Shown: positions 34,648-42,420 of the stretch, piece by piece
Position numbering within the stretch: position 1 is the first letter of the stretch
How the letters are laid out: each line of letters opens with the position of its first letter
Source: Acidimicrobiales bacterium
GTDB lineage: Bacteria > Actinomycetota > Acidimicrobiia > Acidimicrobiales > DATDAH01
Direction: 5' to 3'
DNA length: 64,000 bases
Assembly: GCA_016794585.1 (NCBI GenBank)
Contig: JAEUJM010000015.1
Coordinates: 1 to 64,000 of the forward strand
Made by a program: the position numbers and the translations under genes
The notes under the pieces: model-generated
Databases searched by the model: none
Seen by the model: the letters and a program-made list of their open reading frames with translations, nothing else
Told to the model about the DNA's origin: nothing

Positions 34648-36003
34648 ATGACCTCCTCGCGCTTCGACGACGTCTCGGTCGAGCGGCTGCGGCGCCGGCG
34701 CACGGTGAAGTGGTCGCTCTACGGCCCCGACGTGCTGGCCGCCTGGGTGGCCGAGATGGACTTCGACGTGGCGAAGGCGGTGAAGGCGGCGCTGCTCGAC
34801 GCCGTCGAGCGCGAGGACTTCGGCTACGTCGAGGCCGACACCTCCGAGCTCACGGACGCGGCCGCCGCCTTCTTCACCGCCACCTACGGGTGGGAGGTGT
34901 CCCCGCGGCGGGTGTTCCTCGTCGCCGACGTCCTGGCGGGGATCGCCGGCGCCCTCGGCGCGTTCGTGCCCGCCGGCGCCCCCGTCGTCCTCCCGACCCC
35001 GGCCTACCCGCCGCTGTTCGACGTGATCGAGCTGTCGGGCCGGCCGGTGGTCCCCGTGGCCATGATCGGCGGCGACGGCGGCGGGATGGCCGTCGCCCCC
35101 GCCGGCCCAGGCGACCCGGCGTCGCCCGGCTCGCCGAGGCGGTCGAGCGAGACCGCTGCCGAGGCGGGCACGACCGCCGGCGCCTCACCGGCTGCCGGTC
35201 CGCCCCCCACGTCGGGCACCGCCCTGCGTGCAGCAGTGCTGGACCTCGAGCGCATCGACGCGGCCCTCGCCGCCGGCGCCCGAGCGGTGCTGCTCACCAA
35301 CCCGCACAACCCCACCGGTCGGGTCTTCACCGCCGGCGAGCTGCAGGGCCTGGCGGCGGTGGTCGACCGCCACGGCGGCCGGGTGATCGCCGACGAGGTG
35401 CACGGGCCGCTCACCTCCCCCGGCCACCCGTTCGTGCCGTACGCCTCGGTGTCGGATGCGGCGGCGGAGCACGCCGTGACGGTCATCTCGGCATCCAAGG
35501 CGTGGAACCTGGCCGGCCTCAAGTGCGCCCAGGTGGTGGCCACCAACCACGACGACGCCGACCAGTGGCGGCGCCTCCCGCTGTTCGCCGTGCCCGGCCC
35601 CTCGCCCCTCGGCATCGCCGCCTCCGTCGCCGCCTACCGGGACGGCCTCGACGCCCGGGGGTGGCTCGCGGATCTGGTGGCGTACCTCGACGGGAACCGC
35701 CGGCGCCTGGTCGAGCTCGTCGGCGCCGAGCTGCCCGGCGTGCGCCTCCACCCACCCGAGGGGACGTTCCTCGCCTGGCTCGACTGCGCCGCGCTCGGCC
35801 TCGAAGACCCCGCCCGCTTCTTCCTCGACGAGGCCCGGGTGGCGCTCAGCGACGGCCCGCCCTACGGCGGAGGACTGGACGTCTCGGGTCCCGGCGGTGG
35901 AGCGTCCTCCTACGCCCAGCACGTGCGCCTCAACTTCGCCACCTCGGCGGCGCTGCTCGACCGCATCGTCGGGTCGATGGGGGAGGCCCTCCGTCGGCGC
36001 TGA
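34648..36003 (+). CDS. PLP-dependent C-S lyase/aminotransferase (MalY/PatB type)
   Basis: 451 aa. LYGPDVLAAWVAEMDFDVA is the MalY/PatB N-terminal signature. LPTPAYPPLFDVIE, LLTNPHNPTGRVFT and SASKAWNLAGLKCAQVV (PLP Lys) follow, and ARVALSDGPPYG near the end. It probably cleaves cystathionine or another S-conjugate to pyruvate, ammonia and a thiol. About residues 148-192 are an inserted Ala/Gly/Pro/Ser-rich stretch (PGDPASPGSPRRSSETAAEA) absent from typical members, probably a flexible loop. Confidence 0.85.
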   Translation: MTSSRFDDVSVERLRRRRTVKWSLYGPDVLAAWVAEMDFDVAKAVKAALLDAVEREDFGYVEADTSELTDAAAAFFTATYGWEVSPRRVFLVADVLAGIAGALGAFVPAGAPVVLPTPAYPPLFDVIELSGRPVVPVAMIGGDGGGMAVAPAGPGDPASPGSPRRSSETAAEAGTTAGASPAAGPPPTSGTALRAAVLDLERIDAALAAGARAVLLTNPHNPTGRVFTAGELQGLAAVVDRHGGRVIADEVHGPLTSPGHPFVPYASVSDAAAEHAVTVISASKAWNLAGLKCAQVVATNHDDADQWRRLPLFAVPGPSPLGIAASVAAYRDGLDARGWLADLVAYLDGNRRRLVELVGAELPGVRLHPPEGTFLAWLDCAALGLEDPARFFLDEARVALSDGPPYGGGLDVSGPGGGASSYAQHVRLNFATSAALLDRIVGSMGEALRRR

Positions 36004-36100
36004 CCGGCTGGAGAACCCTTGAGCGCTCGACCGGACAGCGGTACCGTCGACGTGCTGTCCGACTTCCCCTCCGTGACCGAACGATCGGAAGGGTGTGTCC

Positions 36101-36421
36101 ATGGCCATCGACGAGACGGCTCGATTCGAGCTGCACGAAGGACTTCGAGAGGTGCTGGGTGACGCGAGAGCGGATGCGCTGATGAGCCTGTTGCCACCGA
36201 CGGGCTGGGCCGACGTGGCCACCAAGCACGACCTCGACGTGATCCGAGACGACATCGTCCGGCTCGAAGCGCGGATGGATGAGCGCATCGCATCAGCGGT
36301 CGACATGCTCGAGGCCCGGCTGATGGCGGCCTTCCACCGAGAGATGATCCGGCAGTTCTGGGCGCTCGCCGGCACCCTGGTCGCCGTCGCCGCCATCCTC
36401 ACCGCCAACAACGTCTGGTGA
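36101..36421 (+). CDS. Coiled-coil protein with C-terminal membrane anchor
   Basis: 106 aa. A helical region ALMSLLPPTGWADVATKHDL leads into a heptad coiled coil (VIRDDIVRLEARMDERIASA, VDMLEARLMAAFHREMI) and a C-terminal transmembrane helix (FWALAGTLVAVAAILTA). The layout resembles CCDC90/DUF1640-like or Bdr-like proteins. ATG 36101 has GGAAGGG seven bases upstream; in-frame GTG 36095 lies inside that spacer. Role unknown, perhaps a membrane-tethered oligomer. Confidence 0.65.
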   Translation: MAIDETARFELHEGLREVLGDARADALMSLLPPTGWADVATKHDLDVIRDDIVRLEARMDERIASAVDMLEARLMAAFHREMIRQFWALAGTLVAVAAILTANNVW

Positions 36422-36513
36422 TCCGGAACCGGCGGCCGGCAGCCGGGCGCCTGAGCGTCCGACGGGTCAGTGGGCCGGAGAAAGCGACGGGTCTCGCCTG
36501 CCGGGCGGCGGCG

Positions 36514-36519
36514 TAGCGT
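36514..36519 (+). promoter_or_regulatory. -10 box for leaderless thioesterase gene
   Basis: TAGCGT, then six bases (cggcgc), then ATG 36526, with no ribosome-binding site. Confidence 0.5.
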
Positions 36520-36525
36520 CGGCGC

Positions 36526-37011
36526 ATGCCTGACGCCGCCGCCGACCCGCTCGCCCCTCGCGCCGCCGCCCACGCCCCGCTGCCCGACGACGCCGCCGCG
36601 CTCTGGAAGAACTTCTGCGTGTGGCCCGACCGGGTGTACCTGCCGAAGTTCCTCGGCTTCGAGGTCGAGGAGCTGCGCGAGGACTACTGCCGGCTCCGCC
36701 TGCCCTACCGACCCGAGCTCGAGCAGCCCGCCGGCCCCGTGCACGGCGGTGCCGTCGCCTCGCTCATCGACACCGTGGTGGTGCCCGCCGTCGGCTGGGT
36801 GTTCCCCACCGTTCCTCAGATGCTCACGCTCACGATGAACGTCGAGTACCGGGCGGCGCTGATCCGGGCCGACGCCGTGGCCGAGGGCTGGATCACCCAG
36901 CGGGGCAACTCGATCGTGTTCGCGGAGGCCGAGGTCCGGGCGGCCGACGACGCCCGGGTGGTGGCCAACGGCCGCCTCGTCTACAAGGTCCGTCCGGCGA
37001 CCGCGGCCTGA
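36526..37011 (+). CDS. PaaI-type hotdog-fold thioesterase
   Basis: 161 aa. The motif GPVHGGAVASLIDTVVVPAV holds the PaaI-type HGG and the following Asp of the active site. YRAALIRADAVAEGWITQRG and VFAEAEVRAADDARVVANGR are the remaining hotdog strands. It hydrolyses acyl-CoA thioesters in the cytoplasm. It lies just upstream of the P450 gene, but a separate promoter follows, so they are not an obvious operon. Confidence 0.85.
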   Translation: MPDAAADPLAPRAAAHAPLPDDAAALWKNFCVWPDRVYLPKFLGFEVEELREDYCRLRLPYRPELEQPAGPVHGGAVASLIDTVVVPAVGWVFPTVPQMLTLTMNVEYRAALIRADAVAEGWITQRGNSIVFAEAEVRAADDARVVANGRLVYKVRPATAA

Positions 37012-37070
37012 CCACGGCCGGACCACGGCCGGACCATGCGGTGCGGTCGCCCTCGGCTGCGGCTCGGACG

Positions 37071-37076
37071 TACCGT
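37071..37076 (+). promoter_or_regulatory. -10 box for leaderless P450 gene
   Basis: TACCGT, then six bases (ttggta c), then GTG 37083. It supports GTG 37083 over the in-frame ATG 37137. Confidence 0.5.
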
Positions 37077-37082
37077 TGGTAC

Positions 37083-38372
37083 GTGAGCGCTGAAGCAGGG
37101 CCCCGGTCGGAAGGGGCGCCGTCGCCGGCGGACGGGATGACGCCGGACGAGACCGTCGCCGCCTTGTTCTTCCAGCCCGACGCCCTCGACGACCCGACGC
37201 CCTACTACCACCACCTTCGTTCGGTGGCCCCGGTGCACCACAGCGGCACGGGCGCCATCTTCCTCAGCCGCTACGAGGACTGCCGCGAGGTCCTGCGGGA
37301 CAACCGCTTCGGCAAGTCGAACCGTGAAGGCGACAGCCTCATCCCCAGCAGCGACCCCGCCGCCACCGAGTTCCGCCGGGACCTCCTCCGCCGGCGGGGC
37401 GCCAATCGGCCCATGTCGATGTTGTTCCTCAACCCGCCGACCCACACCCGCCAGCGCGGGCTGGTGTCGCGGGCGTTCACGCCCCGGCGGGTCGAGGAGA
37501 TGAGATCGCGCATCCGCACCCTGGCCGACGGCGTGGTCGACCGCTTCGTCGAGTCCGGCGGTGGCGACCTGCTCGACGCGATCGGCTTCCCCCTGCCGGT
37601 GGCCGTCATCGGTGCCATGGTCGGGGTCCCCGAGCCCGACTGGCCCCAATTCCGCAGCCTCATCACCGCCGCGGCCGCGGGCATCGAGGCCGGCGCCAGC
37701 GTGGACGACCTGAAGGCTGCGGAAGCCGCCAACGCCCAGGTCTACGGCTACTTCCAGGACCTCGTGGCCGAGCGCCGCGCCCAACCGCGCGACGACCTGT
37801 TGTCGGACCTGCTGGCGGTGAACGACGACGGCGACCGCCTCAGCGAGCCCGAGATCATCGTCGTGGCCATGCTGCTGTTCGCCGCGGGCTTCGAGACCAC
37901 CACGAACCTGATCGGCAACGGCACCGTCGCGCTGTTGCGCAACCCGGACGAGATGGCCCGCCTCTGGGCGGATCCGACCCTGCTGCCCACCGCGGTCGAG
38001 GAGATGCTCCGCTGGGACTCGCCGGTGCAGCTCGACGTCCGCACCGCGCTCGAGCCGGCCGAGGTGGCGGGCGAGCCGGTGGACGTGGGCCAGAGCGTGG
38101 TCACCCTGCTCGGGGCGGCCAACCGGGACCCTGATCACTTCACCGACCCGGACCGCTTCGACGTCGGCCGCGACGAGGGCCCGCCCATGAGCTTCGCCTC
38201 GGGCATCCACCACTGCCTCGGTGCCAACCTGGCCCGGGCCGAGGGGCAGGAGGTGTTCGCCGCCCTTCGCGACCGCTGCCGCACCATCGAGCTCGACGGG
38301 CCGCTCGTGCGGCGTCACCGCATGACCCTCCGCGGCTTCCAGGCCGTTTCCGTGCGCGTCACGCCCCGCTGA
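37083..38372 (+). CDS. Cytochrome P450 monooxygenase
   Basis: 429 aa, soluble bacterial type. The I-helix LLFAAGFETTTNLIGNG carries the oxygen-activation motif, VEEMLRWDSPVQ is the ExxR motif, and the haem thiolate is Cys378 in SFASGIHHCLGANLARAE. NPPTHTRQRGLVSRAFTP is the usual C-helix region. It needs a ferredoxin or similar electron donor, none of which is adjacent. The substrate is not predictable. ATG 37137 is an alternative start; a GTG start six bases after TACCGT is preferred. Confidence 0.9.
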   Translation: MSAEAGPRSEGAPSPADGMTPDETVAALFFQPDALDDPTPYYHHLRSVAPVHHSGTGAIFLSRYEDCREVLRDNRFGKSNREGDSLIPSSDPAATEFRRDLLRRRGANRPMSMLFLNPPTHTRQRGLVSRAFTPRRVEEMRSRIRTLADGVVDRFVESGGGDLLDAIGFPLPVAVIGAMVGVPEPDWPQFRSLITAAAAGIEAGASVDDLKAAEAANAQVYGYFQDLVAERRAQPRDDLLSDLLAVNDDGDRLSEPEIIVVAMLLFAAGFETTTNLIGNGTVALLRNPDEMARLWADPTLLPTAVEEMLRWDSPVQLDVRTALEPAEVAGEPVDVGQSVVTLLGAANRDPDHFTDPDRFDVGRDEGPPMSFASGIHHCLGANLARAEGQEVFAALRDRCRTIELDGPLVRRHRMTLRGFQAVSVRVTPR

Positions 38373-38413
38373 GACCACCGCGTCCCGGTGATCGGCTGAG
38401 ACATCCGTCACGA

Positions 38414-38433
38414 TTGCTAGATTTTTCTAGCAA
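38414..38433. promoter_or_regulatory. A/T-rich inverted repeat upstream of the HbhA-like gene
   Basis: TTGCTAGA-TTTT-TCTAGCAA, 8-bp perfect arms, 42 bases after the P450 stop. On the plus strand the T-run lies in the loop, not after the stem, so an operator is more likely than a terminator. TTGACG (38439-38444) follows at once and may be the -35 box of the highly expressed-looking gene at 38547. Confidence 0.4.
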
Positions 38434-38546
38434 AGAGGTTGACGTTCGCGAACATGCTTGCAAGAGTGAGCACAGGCGCCACCGGAGCGAGCTGCACGAC
38501 CTCCGGGAGCGCCGTCCGAGACGCCGAAGAGTGAAGGAAGCGCCAG

Positions 38547-38888
38547 ATGTCTGAAGTCATCGAGCAGCTGAACGAGTTCGAAGCCAAGGCCCTCGAGCTC
38601 CTCGAGCAGATCCAGGAGCCCATCGTGGACGGCGTCCGCAGCGCCGTCGAGTGGGCCGACGAGAAGCTCCCCGAGGCCATCAAGGTCCCGAACCTCGACC
38701 GCCTCGGCACCGTCGACGAGTACGTCGACTTCGCCTTCAAGGCCGTCGACGCGGTGGTCAAGAACCAGAAGGCCTTCGTGGGCGAGCTGGTCACCGTCAC
38801 CGCCCCCGTGCGGGCCAAGTTCGTCGATGCCGACGCCAAGCCCGTGAAGCCCGTCAAGGCCACCAAGCCCGCGGCGAAGGCGGCCTGA
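38547..38888 (+). CDS. HbhA/phasin-like helical protein
   Basis: 113 aa. Helical throughout: IEQLNEFEAKALELLEQIQE, VDGVRSAVEWADEKLPEAI, YVDFAFKAVDAVVKNQKAFV, ending in a Lys/Ala/Pro tail (AKPVKPVKATKPAAKAA) like mycobacterial heparin-binding haemagglutinin and phasins. Such proteins coat lipid or polyester granules or the cell surface. A GAAGGAAG ribosome-binding site, strict C/G-ending codons and a strong terminator point to high expression. No PHA synthase is in the window, so the granule role is inferred only from likeness. Confidence 0.6.
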   Translation: MSEVIEQLNEFEAKALELLEQIQEPIVDGVRSAVEWADEKLPEAIKVPNLDRLGTVDEYVDFAFKAVDAVVKNQKAFVGELVTVTAPVRAKFVDADAKPVKPVKATKPAAKAA

Positions 38889-38979
38889 CCCACAGGACTC
38901 GGGAGCTCGATCGTCGTCCCCCCACGACAGATCGCTCCCGATCGGGGCGCCACCGCTTCGGCGGCCGCCCCAACAACCA

Positions 38980-39023
38980 GGAGAGGAGGGCCTTCCCCCC
39001 AGGCCCTCCTCTCCGGTCGTTTT
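38980..39023 (+). terminator. Rho-independent terminator
   Basis: 14-bp perfect stem, GGAGAGGAGGGCCT (38980-38993) with AGGCCCTCCTCTCC (39001-39014), 7-nt loop, then GGTCGTTTT. It ends the HbhA-like transcript. A second hairpin closed by a TTCG loop precedes it at about 38943-38972. Confidence 0.85.
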
Positions 39024-39027
39024 GGGC

Positions 39028-39453
39028 TCAGTCGGCGGGGCGCAGGAGGACGACCGGGATCTCCCGGTCGGTCTTCTCCTCGTACTCCGCGAAACCCGGG
39101 AAGCGCTCCTTCTGGGTCTCCCAGATGGTCGAGCGCTCCTCGCCGGCGAGGATCTCGGCCCGCACGGCCTTCGTGTCGGCGCCCACCTCGATGCTGGCGT
39201 CGGGATTGGCGCGCAGGTTGTGGAACCAGTCGGGGTTGTCGGGGGCGCCGGCCTTCGAGGCGAAGATGGCCCAGCCGCCGTCGACGGCCTGGTACATGAC
39301 GGGGGCGATGCGTTCCTGGCCGGTCTTGGCGCCGGTGGAATGCAGGAGCAGCAGCGGCGCTCCTTCGAACTGACCGCCGACCTGGCCGTCGTTGGCCCGG
39401 AACTCGGCGATGATCTGCGCGTTCCAGTCGTTCATGTCGGGCGTTTCGGACAT
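39028..39453 (-). CDS. Ddn-like F420H2-dependent reductase
   Basis: 141 aa. Characteristic blocks are APLLLLHSTGAKTGQERIAPVMY, DGGWAIFASKAGAPDNPDWFHNL and RANPDASIEVGADTKAVRAEI, the deazaflavin-dependent nitroreductase family. Members use F420H2 to reduce quinones or nitro compounds. ATG 39453 is chosen for a GAGGTG site six bases upstream. It converges on the HbhA-like gene's terminator. Confidence 0.9.
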   Translation of the reverse strand: MSETPDMNDWNAQIIAEFRANDGQVGGQFEGAPLLLLHSTGAKTGQERIAPVMYQAVDGGWAIFASKAGAPDNPDWFHNLRANPDASIEVGADTKAVRAEILAGEERSTIWETQKERFPGFAEYEEKTDREIPVVLLRPAD

Positions 39454-39624
39454 CGGTGCACCTCGTGGTTCGTCGTGGTCTCGTCGGGGGTCGGCCCGCG
39501 CGGGGGTCACGACCATCGATGGCTGAACCCCTGTGCACCCGTCGTTGTTCCCCTCCGGCCTCAGCAGGTCCCCTCGACGAGGACGATGGCCCGCAGCCGG
39601 GGTGGACAGCGCCACGGTGACGCC

Positions 39625-39630
39625 TACCCT
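39625..39630 (+). promoter_or_regulatory. -10 box for leaderless 44-aa frame
   Basis: TACCCT, then six bases (ccggcc), then ATG 39637. Confidence 0.45.
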
Positions 39631-39636
39631 CCGGCC

Positions 39637-39771
39637 ATGACGTCACCTCTCCCGCCCCCTCCGGACGGCGACCCCAGCGGCGGTCCGAGCATCGACGTGC
39701 TCCCCGACGGGCCGATGGTGGTCAACCGGAGCGTCGCCCTCTCTCGCCGCCGCCAGGTCGACCCGTCGTGA
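39637..39771 (+). CDS. Small protein, 44 aa, coupled to the GNAT gene
   Basis: MTSPLPPPPDGDPSGGPSID then VLPDGPMVVNRSVALSRRRQ. The stop overlaps the GTG of the acetyltransferase gene (GTGA), and a -10 box stands six bases before the ATG, so it is probably translated. The segment DGPMVVNRSVAL loosely recalls the N-terminal strand of CDGSH iron-sulfur proteins, but no Cys/His cluster follows. It may be a short leader-type protein. Confidence 0.4.
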   Translation: MTSPLPPPPDGDPSGGPSIDVLPDGPMVVNRSVALSRRRQVDPS

Positions 39772-40079
39772 GTGAGGTCGCGGTCGTCCACGCCCCGGAC
39801 CAGGGCCGCTTCGAGGTCCGCGTCGACGGCGAGGTGGCGGGGTTCGCCGAGTACGTCCTCCGCGACGGGCGGTACGTGTTCACCCACACTGAGGTCGACC
39901 CCGCGCACGAAGGCGAGGGCCTCGGGTCCACGTTGGCGCGCGGCGCACTGGATCAGGTGCGGGCCGAGGGGGCGCCGGTGGTCCCGCTTTGCCCGTTCAT
40001 CGCGGCGTGGATCGAGCGCCATCCCGACTACGACGACCTCGTCGACCACGAGGAGCTTCGCCGACGCCGGGACCGCTGA
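39768..40079 (+). CDS. Small GNAT-type N-acetyltransferase (YidJ-like)
   Basis: 103 aa. RFEVRVDGEVAGFAEYVLRD, FTHTEVDPAHEGEGLGSTLA (acetyl-CoA loop) and VPLCPFIAAWIERHPDYDDL are the marks of the short GCN5-related group. It presumably transfers acetyl from acetyl-CoA to an unknown amine. GTG 39768 overlaps the upstream stop; there is no independent ribosome-binding site. Confidence 0.85.
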   Translation: MSEVAVVHAPDQGRFEVRVDGEVAGFAEYVLRDGRYVFTHTEVDPAHEGEGLGSTLARGALDQVRAEGAPVVPLCPFIAAWIERHPDYDDLVDHEELRRRRDR

Positions 40080-40101
40080 CGCGCGGCGCGGGGGCGGAGG
40101 G

Positions 40102-41481
40102 TCAGGCGCGGGAGCGGGCCTGGCGGAGCACCGACGCGACGGACTGGTCGATGTCGATCTCGGTGGTGGCGCGGCTCGACAGCGACATCCGCAGGAGCGT
40201 GCGGCCCTGCCACTCGGTGGTGGCGAGCCAGCAGGTGCCCTCGGCCTGGACCGCGGCGGCGATGGCGCGGTTGGTGGCGTCGTCGCCCGCGTCGGCCAGC
40301 ACGATGTTGAGGACCACGTCGTTGGCGATGCGCAGCCCGCCATCGGCGAGGCCGGCGGCGAAGCGTCGGGCCATCGCACAGAGGTGGTCGACGACGTGGG
40401 CCACCCCGTCGCGACCGAGGTGGCGCAGGAGCGCCCACGTGGCGAAGCCCTTGGCACGGCGGGACGACTCCATGGTGAAGTCGGACATGCCCAGGTCGGC
40501 GCCCCCCGATCCCGTCAGGTAGGCCGCCGAGTAGCGCACGGCGGCGGCGTGCACCTCGGGCCGCGAGCAGATCGCGAAGCCCGAGTCGTAGGTGAGGTTG
40601 AGCCACTTGTGGCCGTCGCAGCCCCACGAGTCGGCCCCCTCGATGCCGTCCACCAGGTGGCGGGTCGTGGGGCTGGCCGCCGCCCACAGGCCGAAGGCGC
40701 CGTCGACGTGCACCCAGGCGCCGTGGTCGCGGGCGACGCCGATCGCCTCGCGCAGCGGGTCGCAGGCGCCGGTGTTCACGTTGCCGGCTTGGAGGCAGAC
40801 GATGGTCGGCCCCGGCGGCTGCGCGGCGAGGGTGTCGGCCAGGGCGTCCGGGCGGATGGCGCCGTTGACGTCGACGTCGACCGGCTCGAGGGTGTTCGTG
40901 CCGAAGCCGAGCAGGCGCAGGGCCCGATCGATGGTGGCGTGGCGCTCGGCCCCGGCCACGATGCGCACCCGTGGCGCGCCGGCCAACCCGTCGGCCTCGA
41001 CGTCCCAGCCCGCCTCGGCGAGCACGTGGTGGCGGCCGGAGGCGAGCCCGACGGTGTTGGCCTCCTGCCCGCCGGTGACGAACCCGACCGAGGCGGTGGG
41101 GGGCAGGCCCAGCAGCTCCTTCAGCCAGCCGCCGGCAACCTCTTCGGCCATGGCCCCCGAGGGCGTCAGCACGCCGTTGTAGGCGCACTGGTCCCAGCCC
41201 GCGGTGACCATGTCCGCGGCGACGGCGAGCTCGTAGGAGCCGCCGATGACGAACCCGAAGAAGCGCCCGCCGGCGGTGTGCACCAGCCCGGGCTCGGCGG
41301 CCGCGACCAGCTCGTCGAGCACCTGCTCGGCGGGCAGGGTGGCGGTGGGCAGCGGGAGGGAGAAGGCGGCGCGCAGCTCGTCGGGCGTCGCCGGCCCCGC
41401 GACGGGGAGCTCGCCCACCCGGGAGCGGTAGGCAGCCGCCACCTGGGCGGCCCGGGCGAAGAGGGCGTCGACGTCGCTCAT
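40102..41481 (-). CDS. PLP-dependent group II amino-acid decarboxylase
   Basis: 459 aa. SVGFVTGGQEANTVGLASGR, VHVDGAFGLWAAASP (Asp binding the pyridine nitrogen) and SWGCDGHKWLNLTYDSGFAI (PLP Lys) define the glutamate/aromatic-L-amino-acid decarboxylase family. LVHTAGGRFFGFVIGGSYEL is the substrate-side N-terminal region. The substrate (aromatic amino acid, aspartate or glutamate) cannot be fixed. ATG 41481 is used; the longer frame to 41523 lacks any start signal. Confidence 0.85.
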   Translation of the reverse strand: MSDVDALFARAAQVAAAYRSRVGELPVAGPATPDELRAAFSLPLPTATLPAEQVLDELVAAAEPGLVHTAGGRFFGFVIGGSYELAVAADMVTAGWDQCAYNGVLTPSGAMAEEVAGGWLKELLGLPPTASVGFVTGGQEANTVGLASGRHHVLAEAGWDVEADGLAGAPRVRIVAGAERHATIDRALRLLGFGTNTLEPVDVDVNGAIRPDALADTLAAQPPGPTIVCLQAGNVNTGACDPLREAIGVARDHGAWVHVDGAFGLWAAASPTTRHLVDGIEGADSWGCDGHKWLNLTYDSGFAICSRPEVHAAAVRYSAAYLTGSGGADLGMSDFTMESSRRAKGFATWALLRHLGRDGVAHVVDHLCAMARRFAAGLADGGLRIANDVVLNIVLADAGDDATNRAIAAAVQAEGTCWLATTEWQGRTLLRMSLSSRATTEIDIDQSVASVLRQARSRA

Positions 41482-41643
41482 GCCCCGAGCCTGCCCCACG
41501 GCGCCTCGTGACGCACTCGTCACCGCGCCGTCCGCGCCAGGAGTGATCGACGTGCCGGCGCCGGCGGCCGTCGTCGACGAACGCCTGGCCGGGCTTCACG
41601 GGGTCGCCGGGCCCGGCTCACGCCGGGCGGGCATCATGGTCGC

Positions 41644-42303
41644 TTGACCGACGAGCCCCGCGACCCGCCGTTCGACCTCGCCGAGACCGACCGCCTGCTG
41701 AGCACGACTCGCAGCGTGCGGCGCCGCCTCGACCTGGACCGGCCGGTCGAGTTGTCGGTGGTCCTCGACTGCCTCCGCGTCGCCACGCAGGCGCCGACCG
41801 GCAGCAACCGTCAGGACTGGCGCTGGATGGTGGTCACCGACCCGGCCAAGAAGGCAGAGATCGCCCGGCGCTACGCCGAGAACGGCACGGGGTACCTGAC
41901 CCGGGCGGCGCAGGAGGCGACGGACGAGCGGACGCGCCGGGTCTATGAGGGTGCCCTGGCCTTCACCGAGGTGCTCCACCGGGTGCCGGTCCTGGTGATC
42001 CCGTGCATCGAGGGCCGTTTCGACGGCGTCCCGAACGGGGTGGCGGCCTCCTCGTACGGCTCGATCCTCCCGGCGGCGTGGAGCTTCCTGCTGGCCCTGC
42101 GCTCGCGGGGGCTCGGCTCGGTGTGGACCACGCTGCACCTCTTCCAGGAGCGCGCGGTGGCCGAGCTCCTCGGCATCCCCGACGACGTGACCCAGGTGGC
42201 GCTGTTCCCCGTCGCCTACACGATCGGCACCGACTTCCGGCCGGCGGCGCGGCGTCCCGTCGAGGAGATCACCTTCGTCGACACCTGGGGCGCCACGCCC
42301 TGA
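41644..42303 (+). CDS. Nitroreductase-family FMN protein
   Basis: 219 aa. STTRSVRRRLDLDRPVELSV and LRVATQAPTGSNRQDWRWMVV give the FMN-binding N-terminus. SSYGSILPAAWSFLLALRSRGLGSVWTTL and FPVAYTIGTDFRPAARRP give the helical core and C-terminus. It reduces nitro groups, quinones or enones using NAD(P)H or F420H2. TTG 41644 is the only start before the domain, with CATCAT six bases upstream. It diverges from the decarboxylase gene. Confidence 0.8.
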   Translation: MTDEPRDPPFDLAETDRLLSTTRSVRRRLDLDRPVELSVVLDCLRVATQAPTGSNRQDWRWMVVTDPAKKAEIARRYAENGTGYLTRAAQEATDERTRRVYEGALAFTEVLHRVPVLVIPCIEGRFDGVPNGVAASSYGSILPAAWSFLLALRSRGLGSVWTTLHLFQERAVAELLGIPDDVTQVALFPVAYTIGTDFRPAARRPVEEITFVDTWGATP

Positions 42304-42420
42304 GCAGCCGGGTCCGCCTCCGATGTCGCCTGCCGCGTTGGGGGCCGGTCGCGCAGGACGCGTAGCGTCGGCGGGACGGGGGGCGACGCACGCCGCCGTG
42401 ACGAGGAAGAGGGACACCAC

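Noticed and set aside
38445-38454. GTTCGCGAAC as an SOS box upstream of the HbhA-like gene
   Set aside because: The actinobacterial LexA box is GAAC-N4-GTTC; here the half-sites are inverted and adjacent.
39637-39771. Truncated CDGSH iron-sulfur protein
   Set aside because: Only a short strand resembles the family; no Cys or His cluster residues follow, so it is kept as an unnamed small protein.
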